From Acidimicrobiia bacterium (GTDB taxonomy: Bacteria; Actinomycetota; Acidimicrobiia; IMCC26256; JADLDD01), in contig JADLDD010000018.1 of assembly GCA_020846855.1 (NCBI GenBank), positions 1 through 36,025 of the forward strand: a stretch of DNA of 36,025 nucleotides, in the 5' to 3' direction. Shown here one piece after another: positions 1 through 7,134 of this stretch. The notes below the pieces were generated by a model that did not search any database, was not told the origin of the DNA, and was given only the letters and a program-made list of their open reading frames with translations. Positions within the stretch are counted from its first letter, which is position 1; every line of letters starts with the position of its first letter. The translations under genes and the position numbers were made by a program.

Positions 1-1484
1 CCGAGGTTGATCCTCTGGACGACCACGAACTCGGGGGGGATGTTGGTGTGCTTGAGGATGCGGCCCTCGGGCGTGCTCGAGTCGAAGAACCGCCTCACGG
101 TCTCCGTCGCGTACTCCTCGCCGACGGTCAGGTCGCGGTCGAGGCGGACCAGGTCGTAGAAGTGGGCGAAGTAGTCGAAGACCTCGTCGTCGCCGACGGG
201 CGCTCCCGGCTGGAGGAACCCGGCTCTCTCCATCGCGCCGCGGAACGCGGCCGGGCTCGGCTCGAGCACGATCCCGTCGATCAGGTCGCGCATCTTGGCC
301 AGGTCGAGGTCGTCGAAGCGCTTGCACAACCCGTAGTCGAGGAAGGTCACCCGGCCGCCGGGACGGAAGAGGTAGTTGCCGGGATGGGGATCGCCGTTGA
401 AGAGCTTCAGGCGGTAGATCCCCGCGAAGACGAAGCGGAAGATCGTCTCGCCGGCGAGGTTCCGCTCCTCCGCCGGCCACCCCTCCACGACGGAGAAGCG
501 CTCACCCTCGGCCAGCTCGGTCGTGAGCACCCGGGCCGTCGAGTAGGAACCCAGGACGCCCGGCACGTGGATGAAGGGGTGGCCTTCGTAGTAGCGGGCG
601 AACTCGGCCTGGTTCCGGGCCTCGTGCAGGTAGTCGAGCTCCTCGGTGAGGCGCACCCGGAGCTCGTCGACCATGGGACCGGCCTCGAAGCCGGAGAAGT
701 GCAGGCCCAGCGCGCCGAACAGGAGGTCGGCGTTGTCGAGGTCGGCGGCGATGGCCTCGGAGACCCCGGGGTACTGGACCTTGACGGCCGCCGCCACGCC
801 CTCGTGGGTGATGGCCCGGTGCACCTGCCCGATCGAGGCCGCCGCGATCGGGACCGGGTCCCACTCGGCGAACGCCTTCTCCGGGGGCACACCGAGCTCC
901 TCCTCGACCACGGCCGCGGCCAGCTCGGCGCTCATCGGCGGGGCATCGGCCTGAAGCTGGGCGAGCGCGTCGCGCAGCGGCGCCGGGAGGCCGTCGTCGA
1001 GGTAGCTGGCCATCTGGCCCAGCTTCATGAGCGCGCCCTTCATGTGGCCGAGGCTCTCCGCCACCTGCTCGGCCGTCCGCAGCTCGTAGGCGGCGTCGAG
1101 CTCCTCCTTGCGCTCGGCGGAGGCGAAGATCCGGCGGGCCCGGTGCAGGGCGAGGGTGCTCCCGGCCCGGGCGCCGAGGCCGGCGAGGCGGGCGCTGCGG
1201 GCGGCGCGGCCGGTGTGGCGCAACGCCGACGGGGCGCGGCGACGGGAGGCCCACCGCCGACCGGCGGCGGCCGCCGCCGCGAGGGCGGCCACCGCCACCG
1301 CCGCACCGGCGACGGCGCCCACCCGGCGCCGGAACCCCCGGCGGGGCGGTCGCGGTCGCCGGGACCGACGCTCGTGCCGGCCCGCGCGCCGGTGCGCTTC
1401 CTTGTCGCCCACCGGCCCGGACGGTACGGCCGGCCCCGGCGGTGTGTCGAAGCGGAGGGCGACGAGGGGACAGCGCGATCGCAT
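1..1484 (-). CDS. ABC1/AarF (UbiB-like) atypical kinase, C-terminus cut by window edge
   Basis: ABC1-family protein-kinase-like ATPase; relatives act in isoprenoid quinone or lipid homeostasis, but the substrate here is unknown. Reading the minus strand shows the family hallmarks in order: a KLGQ motif (about residue 153), an alanine-rich nucleotide loop with AAASIGQVHRA, the lysine in AVKVQYP, the catalytic-loop equivalent NGDPHPGN (about 365) and the metal-binding LDYG (about 383). The N-terminus is Arg-rich followed by an Ala/Val-rich stretch that could be one membrane segment. The frame is open through base 1, so the C-terminus lies outside the window. An ATG at 1484 is taken as start; a GTG at 1412 is equally possible, since neither has a clear ribosome site. 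It lies 35 bp behind the whiB-like gene on the same strand and may be cotranscribed with it. Confidence 0.88.
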   Translation of the reverse strand, partial: MRSRCPLVALRFDTPPGPAVPSGPVGDKEAHRRAGRHERRSRRPRPPRRGFRRRVGAVAGAAVAVAALAAAAAAGRRWASRRRAPSALRHTGRAARSARLAGLGARAGSTLALHRARRIFASAERKEELDAAYELRTAEQVAESLGHMKGALMKLGQMASYLDDGLPAPLRDALAQLQADAPPMSAELAAAVVEEELGVPPEKAFAEWDPVPIAAASIGQVHRAITHEGVAAAVKVQYPGVSEAIAADLDNADLLFGALGLHFSGFEAGPMVDELRVRLTEELDYLHEARNQAEFARYYEGHPFIHVPGVLGSYSTARVLTTELAEGERFSVVEGWPAEERNLAGETIFRFVFAGIYRLKLFNGDPHPGNYLFRPGGRVTFLDYGLCKRFDDLDLAKMRDLIDGIVLEPSPAAFRGAMERAGFLQPGAPVGDDEVFDYFAHFYDLVRLDRDLTVGEEYATETVRRFFDSSTPEGRILKHTNIPPEFVVVQRINL

Positions 1485-1519
1485 GCCGGAGCGGGCCCCG
1501 GAGGGACCGCGGGATCGGC

Positions 1520-1783
1520 TCAGGCCGGACGGCGGCGGTGACGGAGGATGCGGCGCCGCTCGCGTTCGGTCAACCCGCCCCACACGCCGTACTTCTCGCG
1601 CGCGGCCAGGGCGTACTCCAGGCACGCCTCCCGCACGGGGCACTCGGCGCAGATGGCCTTGGCCGGGGCCGCGGCGTCGTCGTTCTCCTCGGTGTCGGGG
1701 TAGAACAAGTCGGTCGGAACGCCCCGGCAGCGCGCCTGCTGGCGCCAGGCCTGGTTGGTCGCCCGGTCGTGGATCGTGAGCAC
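1520..1783 (-). CDS. WhiB-family transcriptional regulator, WhiB2/WhmD-like
   Basis: An 87-residue WhiB-like [4Fe-4S] protein; these bind primary sigma factor region 4 and tune transcription. The four cluster cysteines are C19, C45, C48 and C54 (C-x25-C-x2-C-x5-C), followed by the turn GVWGG and a basic ERERRRILRHRR tail. The wording around the last cysteine (EACLEYAL, GGLTERERRR) looks most like the WhiB/WhmD branch linked to septation, but paralog assignment by eye is tentative. The GTG start at 1783 is set by a ribosome site AGGAGAGG five bases upstream. A GGAAT-N18-GTT promoter-like element lies 46-71 bp upstream of the start. It is divergent from the exchanger gene and 35 bp ahead of the ABC1 kinase. 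Confidence 0.93.
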   Translation of the reverse strand: MLTIHDRATNQAWRQQARCRGVPTDLFYPDTEENDDAAAPAKAICAECPVREACLEYALAAREKYGVWGGLTERERRRILRHRRRPA

Positions 1784-1787
1784 TCTC

Positions 1788-1795
1788 GCCTCTCC
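1788..1795 (-). promoter_or_regulatory. Strong ribosome-binding site of the whiB-like gene
   Basis: On the minus strand the sequence AGGAGAGG precedes the GTG start by five to six bases. It fixes the start at 1783 and shows that this gene has a conventional leader, unlike many neighbours that look leaderless. Confidence 0.75.
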
Positions 1796-1828
1796 TGGCC
1801 CACCCCTGCGGGCGGGACAACTCGGTCC

Positions 1829-1854
1829 AACGTGGTTTCATCGGCCCGTATTCC
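1829..1854 (-). promoter_or_regulatory. Candidate ECF-sigma (SigR/SigH-type) promoter of the whiB-like gene
   Basis: On the minus strand GGAAT (1854-1850) is separated by exactly 18 bases from GTT (1831-1829). This matches the GGAAT-N18-GTT consensus of the thiol-oxidative-stress sigma factors SigR (Streptomyces) and SigH (Mycobacterium). A transcription start about 7 bases on would leave a leader of roughly 40 nt containing the strong ribosome site. The pattern is seen directly; its use by such a sigma factor is inference. Confidence 0.5.
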
Positions 1855-1967
1855 CTGCACCTGAAGGCCTTCACGGCCATGGGGGCGAGCCGGCCTTCGA
1901 CCGGAGCGCGCCCGACGCGGGGGTCGGCACCCGGGCGCCGGGCGCGGGCGGGCCGGGACGCGGCCCG

Positions 1968-1973
1968 TACGAT
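1968..1973 (+). promoter_or_regulatory. -10 box TACGAT of a probably leaderless transcript
   Basis: TACGAT ends 7 bases before the ATG at 1981, the spacing expected when transcription starts at the start codon. It favours 1981 over the in-frame ATGs at 1879 and 1972, the latter lying inside the box. No -35 or ribosome site is evident. Confidence 0.5.
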
Positions 1974-1980
1974 GCCGCCG

Positions 1981-3297
1981 ATGGCCCGCGCCCGCTTCCC
2001 CCGCCACCTCCCGCGGGGCCTGGCCGGCGCGGTGGTCCTAACCGCGCCGGGGTTGGCGGTCCGGGTCACCGGCGCCGGGCTCACCCCGTGGCTGGCCGCG
2101 GTCGTGCTCGGCCTGGCGGTGGTCGGGGCGGCGTTCATCCTGGCGTGGGCGGCCGAGGTCGTGCAGCTCGACGTGTCGCAGGGCCTGGCCCTCGCGGCGC
2201 TGGCCCTCGTGGCGGTGATGCCGGAGTACGCCGTCGACTTCGTGTTCACCTGGAAGGCCGGGGCCGACCCCGATCGCTACGCGCCGCTCGCGCTGGCCAA
2301 CATGACCGGCAGCAACCGGCTCCTGATCGGGGTCGGGTGGGCCCTCGTCGTGCTCCTCAGCGCGTGGAAGCTGAGACGGACGGCGCGGCGGGCCGGTTAC
2401 AAGGGGCCGATCGACGCCACGGTGACGCTCGACCGCAGCCACGCCGTCGAGATCGGCTTCCTGGGCGCGGCGACGCTGTGGTCTCTGACGCTGCCCCTGC
2501 ACCGGACGCTCACGTTCGTGGACCTGGCCGTCCTCGTCGGGATCTTCGCGGGCTACGTCGTCCGGATCAGCCGTGCCCCCGCCACCGAGCCCGAGCTCGC
2601 GGGCCCGTCGCTTCGCCTCGCCGAGCTACCGACCGCGACCCGGCGCGTCGTCACCGTGCTGATGTTCGCCTACTCGGCCGGAGTGATCCTCTACTGCGCC
2701 GACGCGTTCGCCGGCGCGCTGGTGGCGACGGGCCGCGAGTTGGGCGTGAGCACGTTCCTCCTCGTGCAGTGGCTGGCCCCGCTCGCCTCGGAGGCCCCCG
2801 AGCTGCTCGTGGCGGGCATGTTCGCGTGGCGCCTCGCCACGGGGCCCGCGCTGGCCACGCTGATCTCGTCGAAGGTCAACCAGTGGACCCTGCTGGTGGG
2901 GACCATGCCGCTGGTGTTCGCGGTGTCGGCCGGGGCCGCGCACGGCCTGCCCCTCGACGCCCTCCAACGCCAGGAGCTCTTCCTCACCGCGGCGCAGTCG
3001 GCGTTCGCGGTGGCGGTGCTGGCCGATCGCACGATCACGCCCCGCGAGGCGGGTGCGCTCGCCACCCTGTTCCTCACGCAGTTCGTGCTCGGCGGCGTGC
3101 TCCCGACCGACCTCAGGTACCTCCAACGCCTCGGTGTCGGAGCCCTGTACCTGCTGCTGGCCGCGGTCCTCCTCGTCGGCCGGCGGCGGCACCTCACGAG
3201 GCTCGTCGCCGACGCCTTCCGCACGCCGGTCGCGGAGCTGGCCGGCGAGGCGCCCGATCCGGGTCACGCGTCCGGGCATGGGATCATGCGCCCATGA
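1981..3297 (+). CDS. Sodium/calcium exchanger (CaCA) family membrane protein
   Basis: Predicted cation/proton or cation/sodium antiporter of the cytoplasmic membrane, about 438 residues. The two inverted alpha repeats that form the ion site in this superfamily are visible: repeat 1 with ALVAVMPEYAVDFVF followed by NMTGSNRLLIG, and repeat 2 with LAPLASEAPELLVAG followed by SSKVNQWTLLVG. The acidic residue in each (PEY, EAPE) is the expected ion ligand. About ten hydrophobic segments are present, with a basic loop between the halves. In-frame starts exist at 1879 and 1972; 1981 is preferred because a TACGAT -10 box sits 7 bases upstream and the sequence before it is an unlikely Arg/Pro-rich extension. 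It overlaps the next gene by four bases (ATGA). The transported ion cannot be read from sequence. Confidence 0.88.
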   Translation: MARARFPRHLPRGLAGAVVLTAPGLAVRVTGAGLTPWLAAVVLGLAVVGAAFILAWAAEVVQLDVSQGLALAALALVAVMPEYAVDFVFTWKAGADPDRYAPLALANMTGSNRLLIGVGWALVVLLSAWKLRRTARRAGYKGPIDATVTLDRSHAVEIGFLGAATLWSLTLPLHRTLTFVDLAVLVGIFAGYVVRISRAPATEPELAGPSLRLAELPTATRRVVTVLMFAYSAGVILYCADAFAGALVATGRELGVSTFLLVQWLAPLASEAPELLVAGMFAWRLATGPALATLISSKVNQWTLLVGTMPLVFAVSAGAAHGLPLDALQRQELFLTAAQSAFAVAVLADRTITPREAGALATLFLTQFVLGGVLPTDLRYLQRLGVGALYLLLAAVLLVGRRRHLTRLVADAFRTPVAELAGEAPDPGHASGHGIMRP

Positions 3298-3731
3298 GCG
3301 ACGGCGACACCACCCCCGTCGACACCCGGGCGGCCACGGCCGGGGCGCTGCTCGCCCTCGCCGTGATCGTGCCGGTGTCGGTCGTGGTGGCGGTCCTCGA
3401 CCGCACCGGCGACGACGGCAGCCCCGCCGGAGCCGCCCTGGGCATGGTCGGCCTGCTCCTCGCGTACGCGGCCGGGGGTTGGCGCGCCGGGCGCCTGGCC
3501 CCCGAGACCCCGCTCACCAACGGGGCGATCGCCGGTCTCGGCGCGTTCGCGCTCTGGATCCCCATCCGCATAGCCATCTGGGCGGTCCGGGACGACCCGT
3601 CCGCCCTGGTCGGCGGCCACGACCCCGTCTTCGACGTCGGTTCGGTCTTCGGGGCCGTGGTGCTCGCGGCGGCGTTCGGGATCCTGGGCGCGCTGGTGGC
3701 CACCCGGCGGGCCCGGAGCTCCGACCGCTGA
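3294..3731 (+). CDS. Small four-helix membrane protein of unknown function
   Basis: A 145-residue protein not assigned to a family. After a short polar N-terminus (MSDGDTTPVDTR) there are four hydrophobic segments at about residues 13-35, 45-62, 72-92 and 110-132, with a GGWRAGRLAPETP loop after the second and a basic tail (RRARSSDR). Glycine/alanine-rich helices and the length suggest a small integral membrane protein without a catalytic domain. Its ATG overlaps the stop codon of the exchanger gene (ATGA), so the two are almost certainly translationally coupled; it could be an accessory subunit or simply a neighbour. rnpB follows about 60 bp downstream with its own promoter. Confidence 0.8.
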   Translation: MSDGDTTPVDTRAATAGALLALAVIVPVSVVVAVLDRTGDDGSPAGAALGMVGLLLAYAAGGWRAGRLAPETPLTNGAIAGLGAFALWIPIRIAIWAVRDDPSALVGGHDPVFDVGSVFGAVVLAAAFGILGALVATRRARSSDR

Positions 3732-3778
3732 CCGTGACCCCGGCCCGGGCCGGCTCGGCTCCGGGCCTCGGTGCCGCG

Positions 3779-3787
3779 TGCGACAAT
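3779..3787 (+). promoter_or_regulatory. Extended -10 promoter element of rnpB
   Basis: TGCGACAAT is an extended -10 (TGn followed by GACAAT) ending 7 bases before the inferred 5' end of RNase P RNA. No convincing -35 is seen. A closely similar GACAAT box precedes the pterin dehydratase gene on the other strand. Confidence 0.6.
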
Positions 3788-3794
3788 GGGCGCC

Positions 3795-4192
<398 letters not shown>

Positions 4193-4206
4193 GCCACCCA
4201 CGCCTC

Positions 4207-4212
4207 TAGCCT
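4207..4212 (+). promoter_or_regulatory. -10 box TAGCCT of a probably leaderless transcript
   Basis: TAGCCT ends 6 bases before the GTG start at 4219 and lies just after the 3' end of rnpB. No ribosome-binding site is present, so transcription probably starts at the start codon. Confidence 0.5.
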
Positions 4213-4218
4213 GGGGTC

Positions 4219-4791
4219 GTGGTCCCACCACGGGGTGGCACCCCGCCCCTGCTCACCGTCGGGCACGGCACCCTCGACCCGGACGCCTTCCTGGAGCTGC
4301 TCCACGCCGCGGGTGTGGAGCAGCTCGTCGACATCCGGTCGTATCCGGGGAGCCGCCACGTCCCGCACTTCGGGCGCGAGGCGATGGAGTCGTGGGTGCC
4401 GGGCGGTTCCGTGGCGTACCGCTGGGAGCGCGACCTGGGCGGGCGGCGGCGGGGCCGGCCCGACTCGCCGCACACGGCCCTGCGCCACCCGGCCTTCCGC
4501 GCCTACGCCGACCACATGGAGACGCCCGAGTTCGCCGCGGGGCTCGACCGGGTGCTCGCCGGCGCGCGCCGGCACCGGACCGCGGTCATGTGCTCGGAGA
4601 GCGTGTGGTGGCGTTGCCACCGGCGGATGGTCGCCGACGCCGCGCTCCTCGTGCACGGGACTCCCGTGCTGCACCTCATGCACGACGGCCGGCTGGTCCC
4701 CCACCCGCCCTGGGACGTCGCCCGGGTCGAGGGCGACCGGATCGTCTACGACGGCGGGTCGAGCGCGGCGAGGTGGGCGGTCGCGTTGTAG
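4219..4791 (+). CDS. DUF488 family protein
   Basis: A 190-residue member of DUF488, a widespread family without an established enzymatic role. Recognisable blocks are the N-terminal TVGHGTLDPDAF, then VDIRSYPGSRHVPHF, and the C-terminal MCSESVWWRCHRRMVADA, whose Cys/Glu/Cys/His residues are the best-conserved part of the family and may bind a metal or act catalytically (inference). The GTG start is supported by the leaderless-type -10 box and by the start of the conserved fold soon after. The last 46 bp overlap, tail to tail, the end of the histidine phosphatase gene on the other strand. Confidence 0.9.
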   Translation: MVPPRGGTPPLLTVGHGTLDPDAFLELLHAAGVEQLVDIRSYPGSRHVPHFGREAMESWVPGGSVAYRWERDLGGRRRGRPDSPHTALRHPAFRAYADHMETPEFAAGLDRVLAGARRHRTAVMCSESVWWRCHRRMVADAALLVHGTPVLHLMHDGRLVPHPPWDVARVEGDRIVYDGGSSAARWAVAL

Positions 4792-5369
4792 GACACGAGG
4801 CACGGCGTGCCGAAGCGGACCTCCACCCGGGTGATCGACGCCAGGCCCAGGAACATCCGCCACGCGACCTCGTCGCCCGCGCCCAGGGCCCAGGCCACGG
4901 CCGCCTTGATCGGCGATACGTGGCTCACGGCCACGACCGGGCCACCGGCGTCACGGCCGACGAGGTCTTCCACGCACGCCGTGACCCGCTCCCTCAGGCC
5001 ACGGAGGCTCTCGCCGCCCGGAGGGGCGAACGACGGGTCGGCCCGCCACCGGCCCGACACGTCGGCGGACATCCCGGCCAGCGGGCGGCCCTCCCACTCG
5101 CCGTAGGAGATCTCGGCCAGCCGGTCGTCGATCTCGACCGGTAGGCCGCACGCCTCCCCGACCAGGCCCGCGGTCTCGCGGGCGCGCCCGAGCGGGCTGC
5201 TCACCACCAGCGCGGGTCGCAGCTCGGCGATCGCCGCCGCGGCGGCCCGGGCCTGGCCGCGCCCGAGCCCGGTCAGCGGTGGATCGGCCCGCCCGAGGAG
5301 CAGGCCGTCGCGGTTGGGTGCCGTCTCGCCGTGGCGGAGCAGTATCAGCGCCGGCGCGGGACGGCTCAC
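4746..5369 (-). CDS. Histidine phosphatase (phosphoglycerate mutase-like, CobC type)
   Basis: A 207-residue phosphatase of the branch-1 histidine phosphatase superfamily, which forms a phospho-histidine intermediate. The catalytic LLRHGE (R12, H13) is close to the N-terminus, the second arginine is in SSPLGRARETA (R62), an acidic EISYGEWEG block follows, and the second histidine is in VAVSHVSPIKA (about 150). The GTG start overlaps the stop of the membrane-protein gene (GTGA), so longer in-frame extensions are discounted. In M. tuberculosis a CobC-like phosphatase domain is fused to RNase HI (Rv2228c); here it is a separate gene two positions downstream of RNase HI. The substrate may be alpha-ribazole phosphate or something else; the sequence does not decide. 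Confidence 0.9.
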   Translation of the reverse strand: MSRPAPALILLRHGETAPNRDGLLLGRADPPLTGLGRGQARAAAAAIAELRPALVVSSPLGRARETAGLVGEACGLPVEIDDRLAEISYGEWEGRPLAGMSADVSGRWRADPSFAPPGGESLRGLRERVTACVEDLVGRDAGGPVVAVSHVSPIKAAVAWALGAGDEVAWRMFLGLASITRVEVRFGTPCLVSYNATAHLAALDPPS

Positions 5370-5845
5370 TCCACCGTCTCCCTCAGGCGCCCGGTCCGGA
5401 TCAGCTCCGAACGGGGGCCCTCCTCGTAGAGGCCGAACATGCCCACCGCGAACCAGCACGCGACCAGACCGACCACCTCCAGGAGGGCCGTCGCCCACAG
5501 AGCCGGGAGCAGGCCGTGGTGGGGGATGTCGAGACCGAGCGTGGGCCACCAGAACACCTCGGTGAAGCGCCAGGCTCCGGAGAGCAGGAGCCCGCACATC
5601 ATCCCGATCGGCAGGCACAGCAGGCGGCGGCGGAGCAGGCGGCTCCGACCGATCGTGGCGACCATGATCACGGTGAGCACGGCGACGCTGAGGACGATCG
5701 TGTGCCCGACCGCGAGGCGGCGGAACGGCGCGTCGAGCAGCAGCGGCACCAACGAGCCCGCCGCGATCAGGCGGAAGTCGATCCCGGCGCTGCGGAACAC
5801 CGTGAAGACGATGAGCACCGACGGGCCCACGTACCAGAGGAGCAC
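5366..5845 (-). CDS. Integral membrane protein, possibly DUF457-like
   Basis: A 159-residue hydrophobic protein with about four membrane segments. The block GHTIVLSVAVLTVIMV followed later by GLLLSGAWRFTEVFWWP loosely recalls the DUF457 (YdjM-like) membrane family, whose members carry HS and HLxxD metal-binding motifs; here the second motif's His and Asp are not obvious, so if related it may have lost metal binding. This is a weak call. The start is a GTG at 5845, seven bases after the RNase HI stop, and the stop overlaps the phosphatase start. It therefore sits inside a tight RNase HI-membrane protein-phosphatase operon, between two activities fused in mycobacteria. Confidence 0.7.
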   Translation of the reverse strand: MLLWYVGPSVLIVFTVFRSAGIDFRLIAAGSLVPLLLDAPFRRLAVGHTIVLSVAVLTVIMVATIGRSRLLRRRLLCLPIGMMCGLLLSGAWRFTEVFWWPTLGLDIPHHGLLPALWATALLEVVGLVACWFAVGMFGLYEEGPRSELIRTGRLRETVE

Positions 5846-5851
5846 CGCGAC

Positions 5852-6337
5852 TCAGCCCCCGTCGAGCGCGGCGTTCACCAGGGCGTCGGCCTCGGTGTTG
5901 AGCTCACGCGGCACGTGGGCGACGTCGACCTCGTCGTAGGAGGCGAGCAGGGCCCGGACCCGGTCGTGGAGCGGGACCAGGTGGGGCTTCCGCACCCGGT
6001 AGCGGCCCTCGATCTGGCGCACGAGGAGCTGGGAGTCGGCCCGGACCCTGATCCGCCGGGCGGGGAAGCGCGCCGCGGCCTCCAAGGCCGCGATCAGGGC
6101 CCGGTACTCGGCGACGTTGCTGGTGGTCACCCCGATCGTCTCGCTCACCGTGGCCAGGCGCGTGGGCGGCCGGGTGGACGGGTCGAGCACCACCGCGCCG
6201 ATGGCGGCCGGGCCGGGGTTGCCGCGCGAACCGCCGTCGCAGTACACCACGACCTCGTCGAGCGCCGCCCCGGCGCGCCCGTCGAGCGGCAGGCGGCCCT
6301 GGGCGCCGGTCCCGTGGTCGTCGGGCGTGCCGGTCAT
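5852..6337 (-). CDS. rnhA: Ribonuclease HI family protein
   Basis: A 161-residue RNase HI that cleaves RNA in RNA-DNA hybrids (primer removal, R-loops). The metal-binding carboxylates are visible: D34 in VVVYCDGGSRGNPGPAAIG, E77 in NVAEYRAL, D101 in RADSQLLV and D151 in ELNTEADALVN. The GGSRGNPG signature and the ADALVN ending are typical of the bacterial/archaeal RNase HI group that includes the N-terminal domain of M. tuberculosis Rv2228c. About 25 residues of variable Gly-rich sequence precede the fold. The ATG at 6337 is 48 bp after the zinc-ribbon gene stop, consistent with an operon. Confidence 0.93.
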   Translation of the reverse strand: MTGTPDDHGTGAQGRLPLDGRAGAALDEVVVYCDGGSRGNPGPAAIGAVVLDPSTRPPTRLATVSETIGVTTSNVAEYRALIAALEAAARFPARRIRVRADSQLLVRQIEGRYRVRKPHLVPLHDRVRALLASYDEVDVAHVPRELNTEADALVNAALDGG

Positions 6338-6385
6338 CCGATCACCCGGTCGCGGTCCCGGCCCCGGTCGGGACGGCCGTGGCGG

Positions 6386-7102
6386 TCACGAGGCCACGAG
6401 GATGCAGCCGCAGTTGTCGCAGTGCGACACGGCGTCGGGCGGCTGGGTGCGGATGCGCTCGGCCTCGGTCGACGGGATGGTCAGGTGGCAGCCCTGGCAG
6501 GTGAGGCCGACCAGCCGGGCGATACCCGTCCCCCGGGCCTGCTCCCGGCAGCGCTCGTACTCGCGGAGCAGCTTCTCGCCCACGGGCTCGGCGGCGGCCT
6601 GCCGCCTGGCCGCGGCCTCGCCGAGCGCGGAGTCGATGCTCGCCTCCTCGGCGGCGATCGCGTCGCGGAGGACGGCCGCCCGCCGGGCCAGGCCGCCGGC
6701 CCGGCCCTCGATGACTGCCACCTCGGACTCGACGGCCTCCCGCTCCTCCATCGCCGCGAGCTGGCGATCCTCGATCTCGCGGCAGTGACGCCGGAGCTGC
6801 TCGACGTCGGCCTGCATCGCCTGGAGCTCGCGGGGCGAGGTGACCTCGCCGGAGTAGAGGCGCGCCTCCATCGCCCGGGCCCGCTCCTCCGTCGACTCGG
6901 CCTCGTCGCCGAGTCGCCGCTCTCGTGCGGCGACGTCGTCGTGCCGGCTCCGCACCGCGATCAACTCGGCGTCGGCGACCGCGATCTCGCCGTCGAGCAC
7001 CTCCAGCTCGGCGCGCTCGGGCAGGCTCTCCCGCCGGCGACGGAGCCGGTCGACGACGGAGTCCTCCTCCTGGACCGCGAACAGGGCGTCGAGGGCGCTC
7101 AC
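6386..7102 (-). CDS. Coiled-coil protein with C-terminal C4 zinc ribbon (CT398/Rv2229c-like)
   Basis: A 238-residue protein: about 180 residues of charged alpha-helical coiled coil (EVLDGEIAVADAELIAV, and so on) forming a probable helical hairpin, then a zinc ribbon with CQGCH (about residue 205) and CDNCGC (about 229) supplying four cysteines. This architecture is that of the CT398-like family, of uncertain function and suggested to act in nucleic-acid transactions. The start is a GTG at 7102: a TACATT -10 box lies 7 bases upstream with no ribosome site, and upstream codons run into the PBP gene in another frame. It precedes RNase HI on the same strand, the order also found in M. tuberculosis (Rv2229c-Rv2228c). 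Confidence 0.88.
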   Translation of the reverse strand: MSALDALFAVQEEDSVVDRLRRRRESLPERAELEVLDGEIAVADAELIAVRSRHDDVAARERRLGDEAESTEERARAMEARLYSGEVTSPRELQAMQADVEQLRRHCREIEDRQLAAMEEREAVESEVAVIEGRAGGLARRAAVLRDAIAAEEASIDSALGEAAARRQAAAEPVGEKLLREYERCREQARGTGIARLVGLTCQGCHLTIPSTEAERIRTQPPDAVSHCDNCGCILVAS

Positions 7103-7109
7103 GGGCTCG

Positions 7110-7115
7110 AATGTA
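7110..7115 (-). promoter_or_regulatory. -10 box TACATT of a probably leaderless transcript
   Basis: On the minus strand TACATT is followed by 7 bases and then the GTG start of the zinc-ribbon protein. It lies in the 32-bp gap after the PBP gene, so the zinc-ribbon operon can be expressed separately from the PBP. Confidence 0.5.
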
Positions 7116-7134
7116 GCGGCGGGACGGCGCGGGC

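Noticed and set aside
48-1541. A 497-residue ORF on the plus strand across the ABC1 kinase
   Set aside because: The minus-strand frame carries complete ABC1 motifs; the plus-strand product is low-complexity Glu/Val/Gly/Arg, a typical antisense shadow in very GC-rich DNA.
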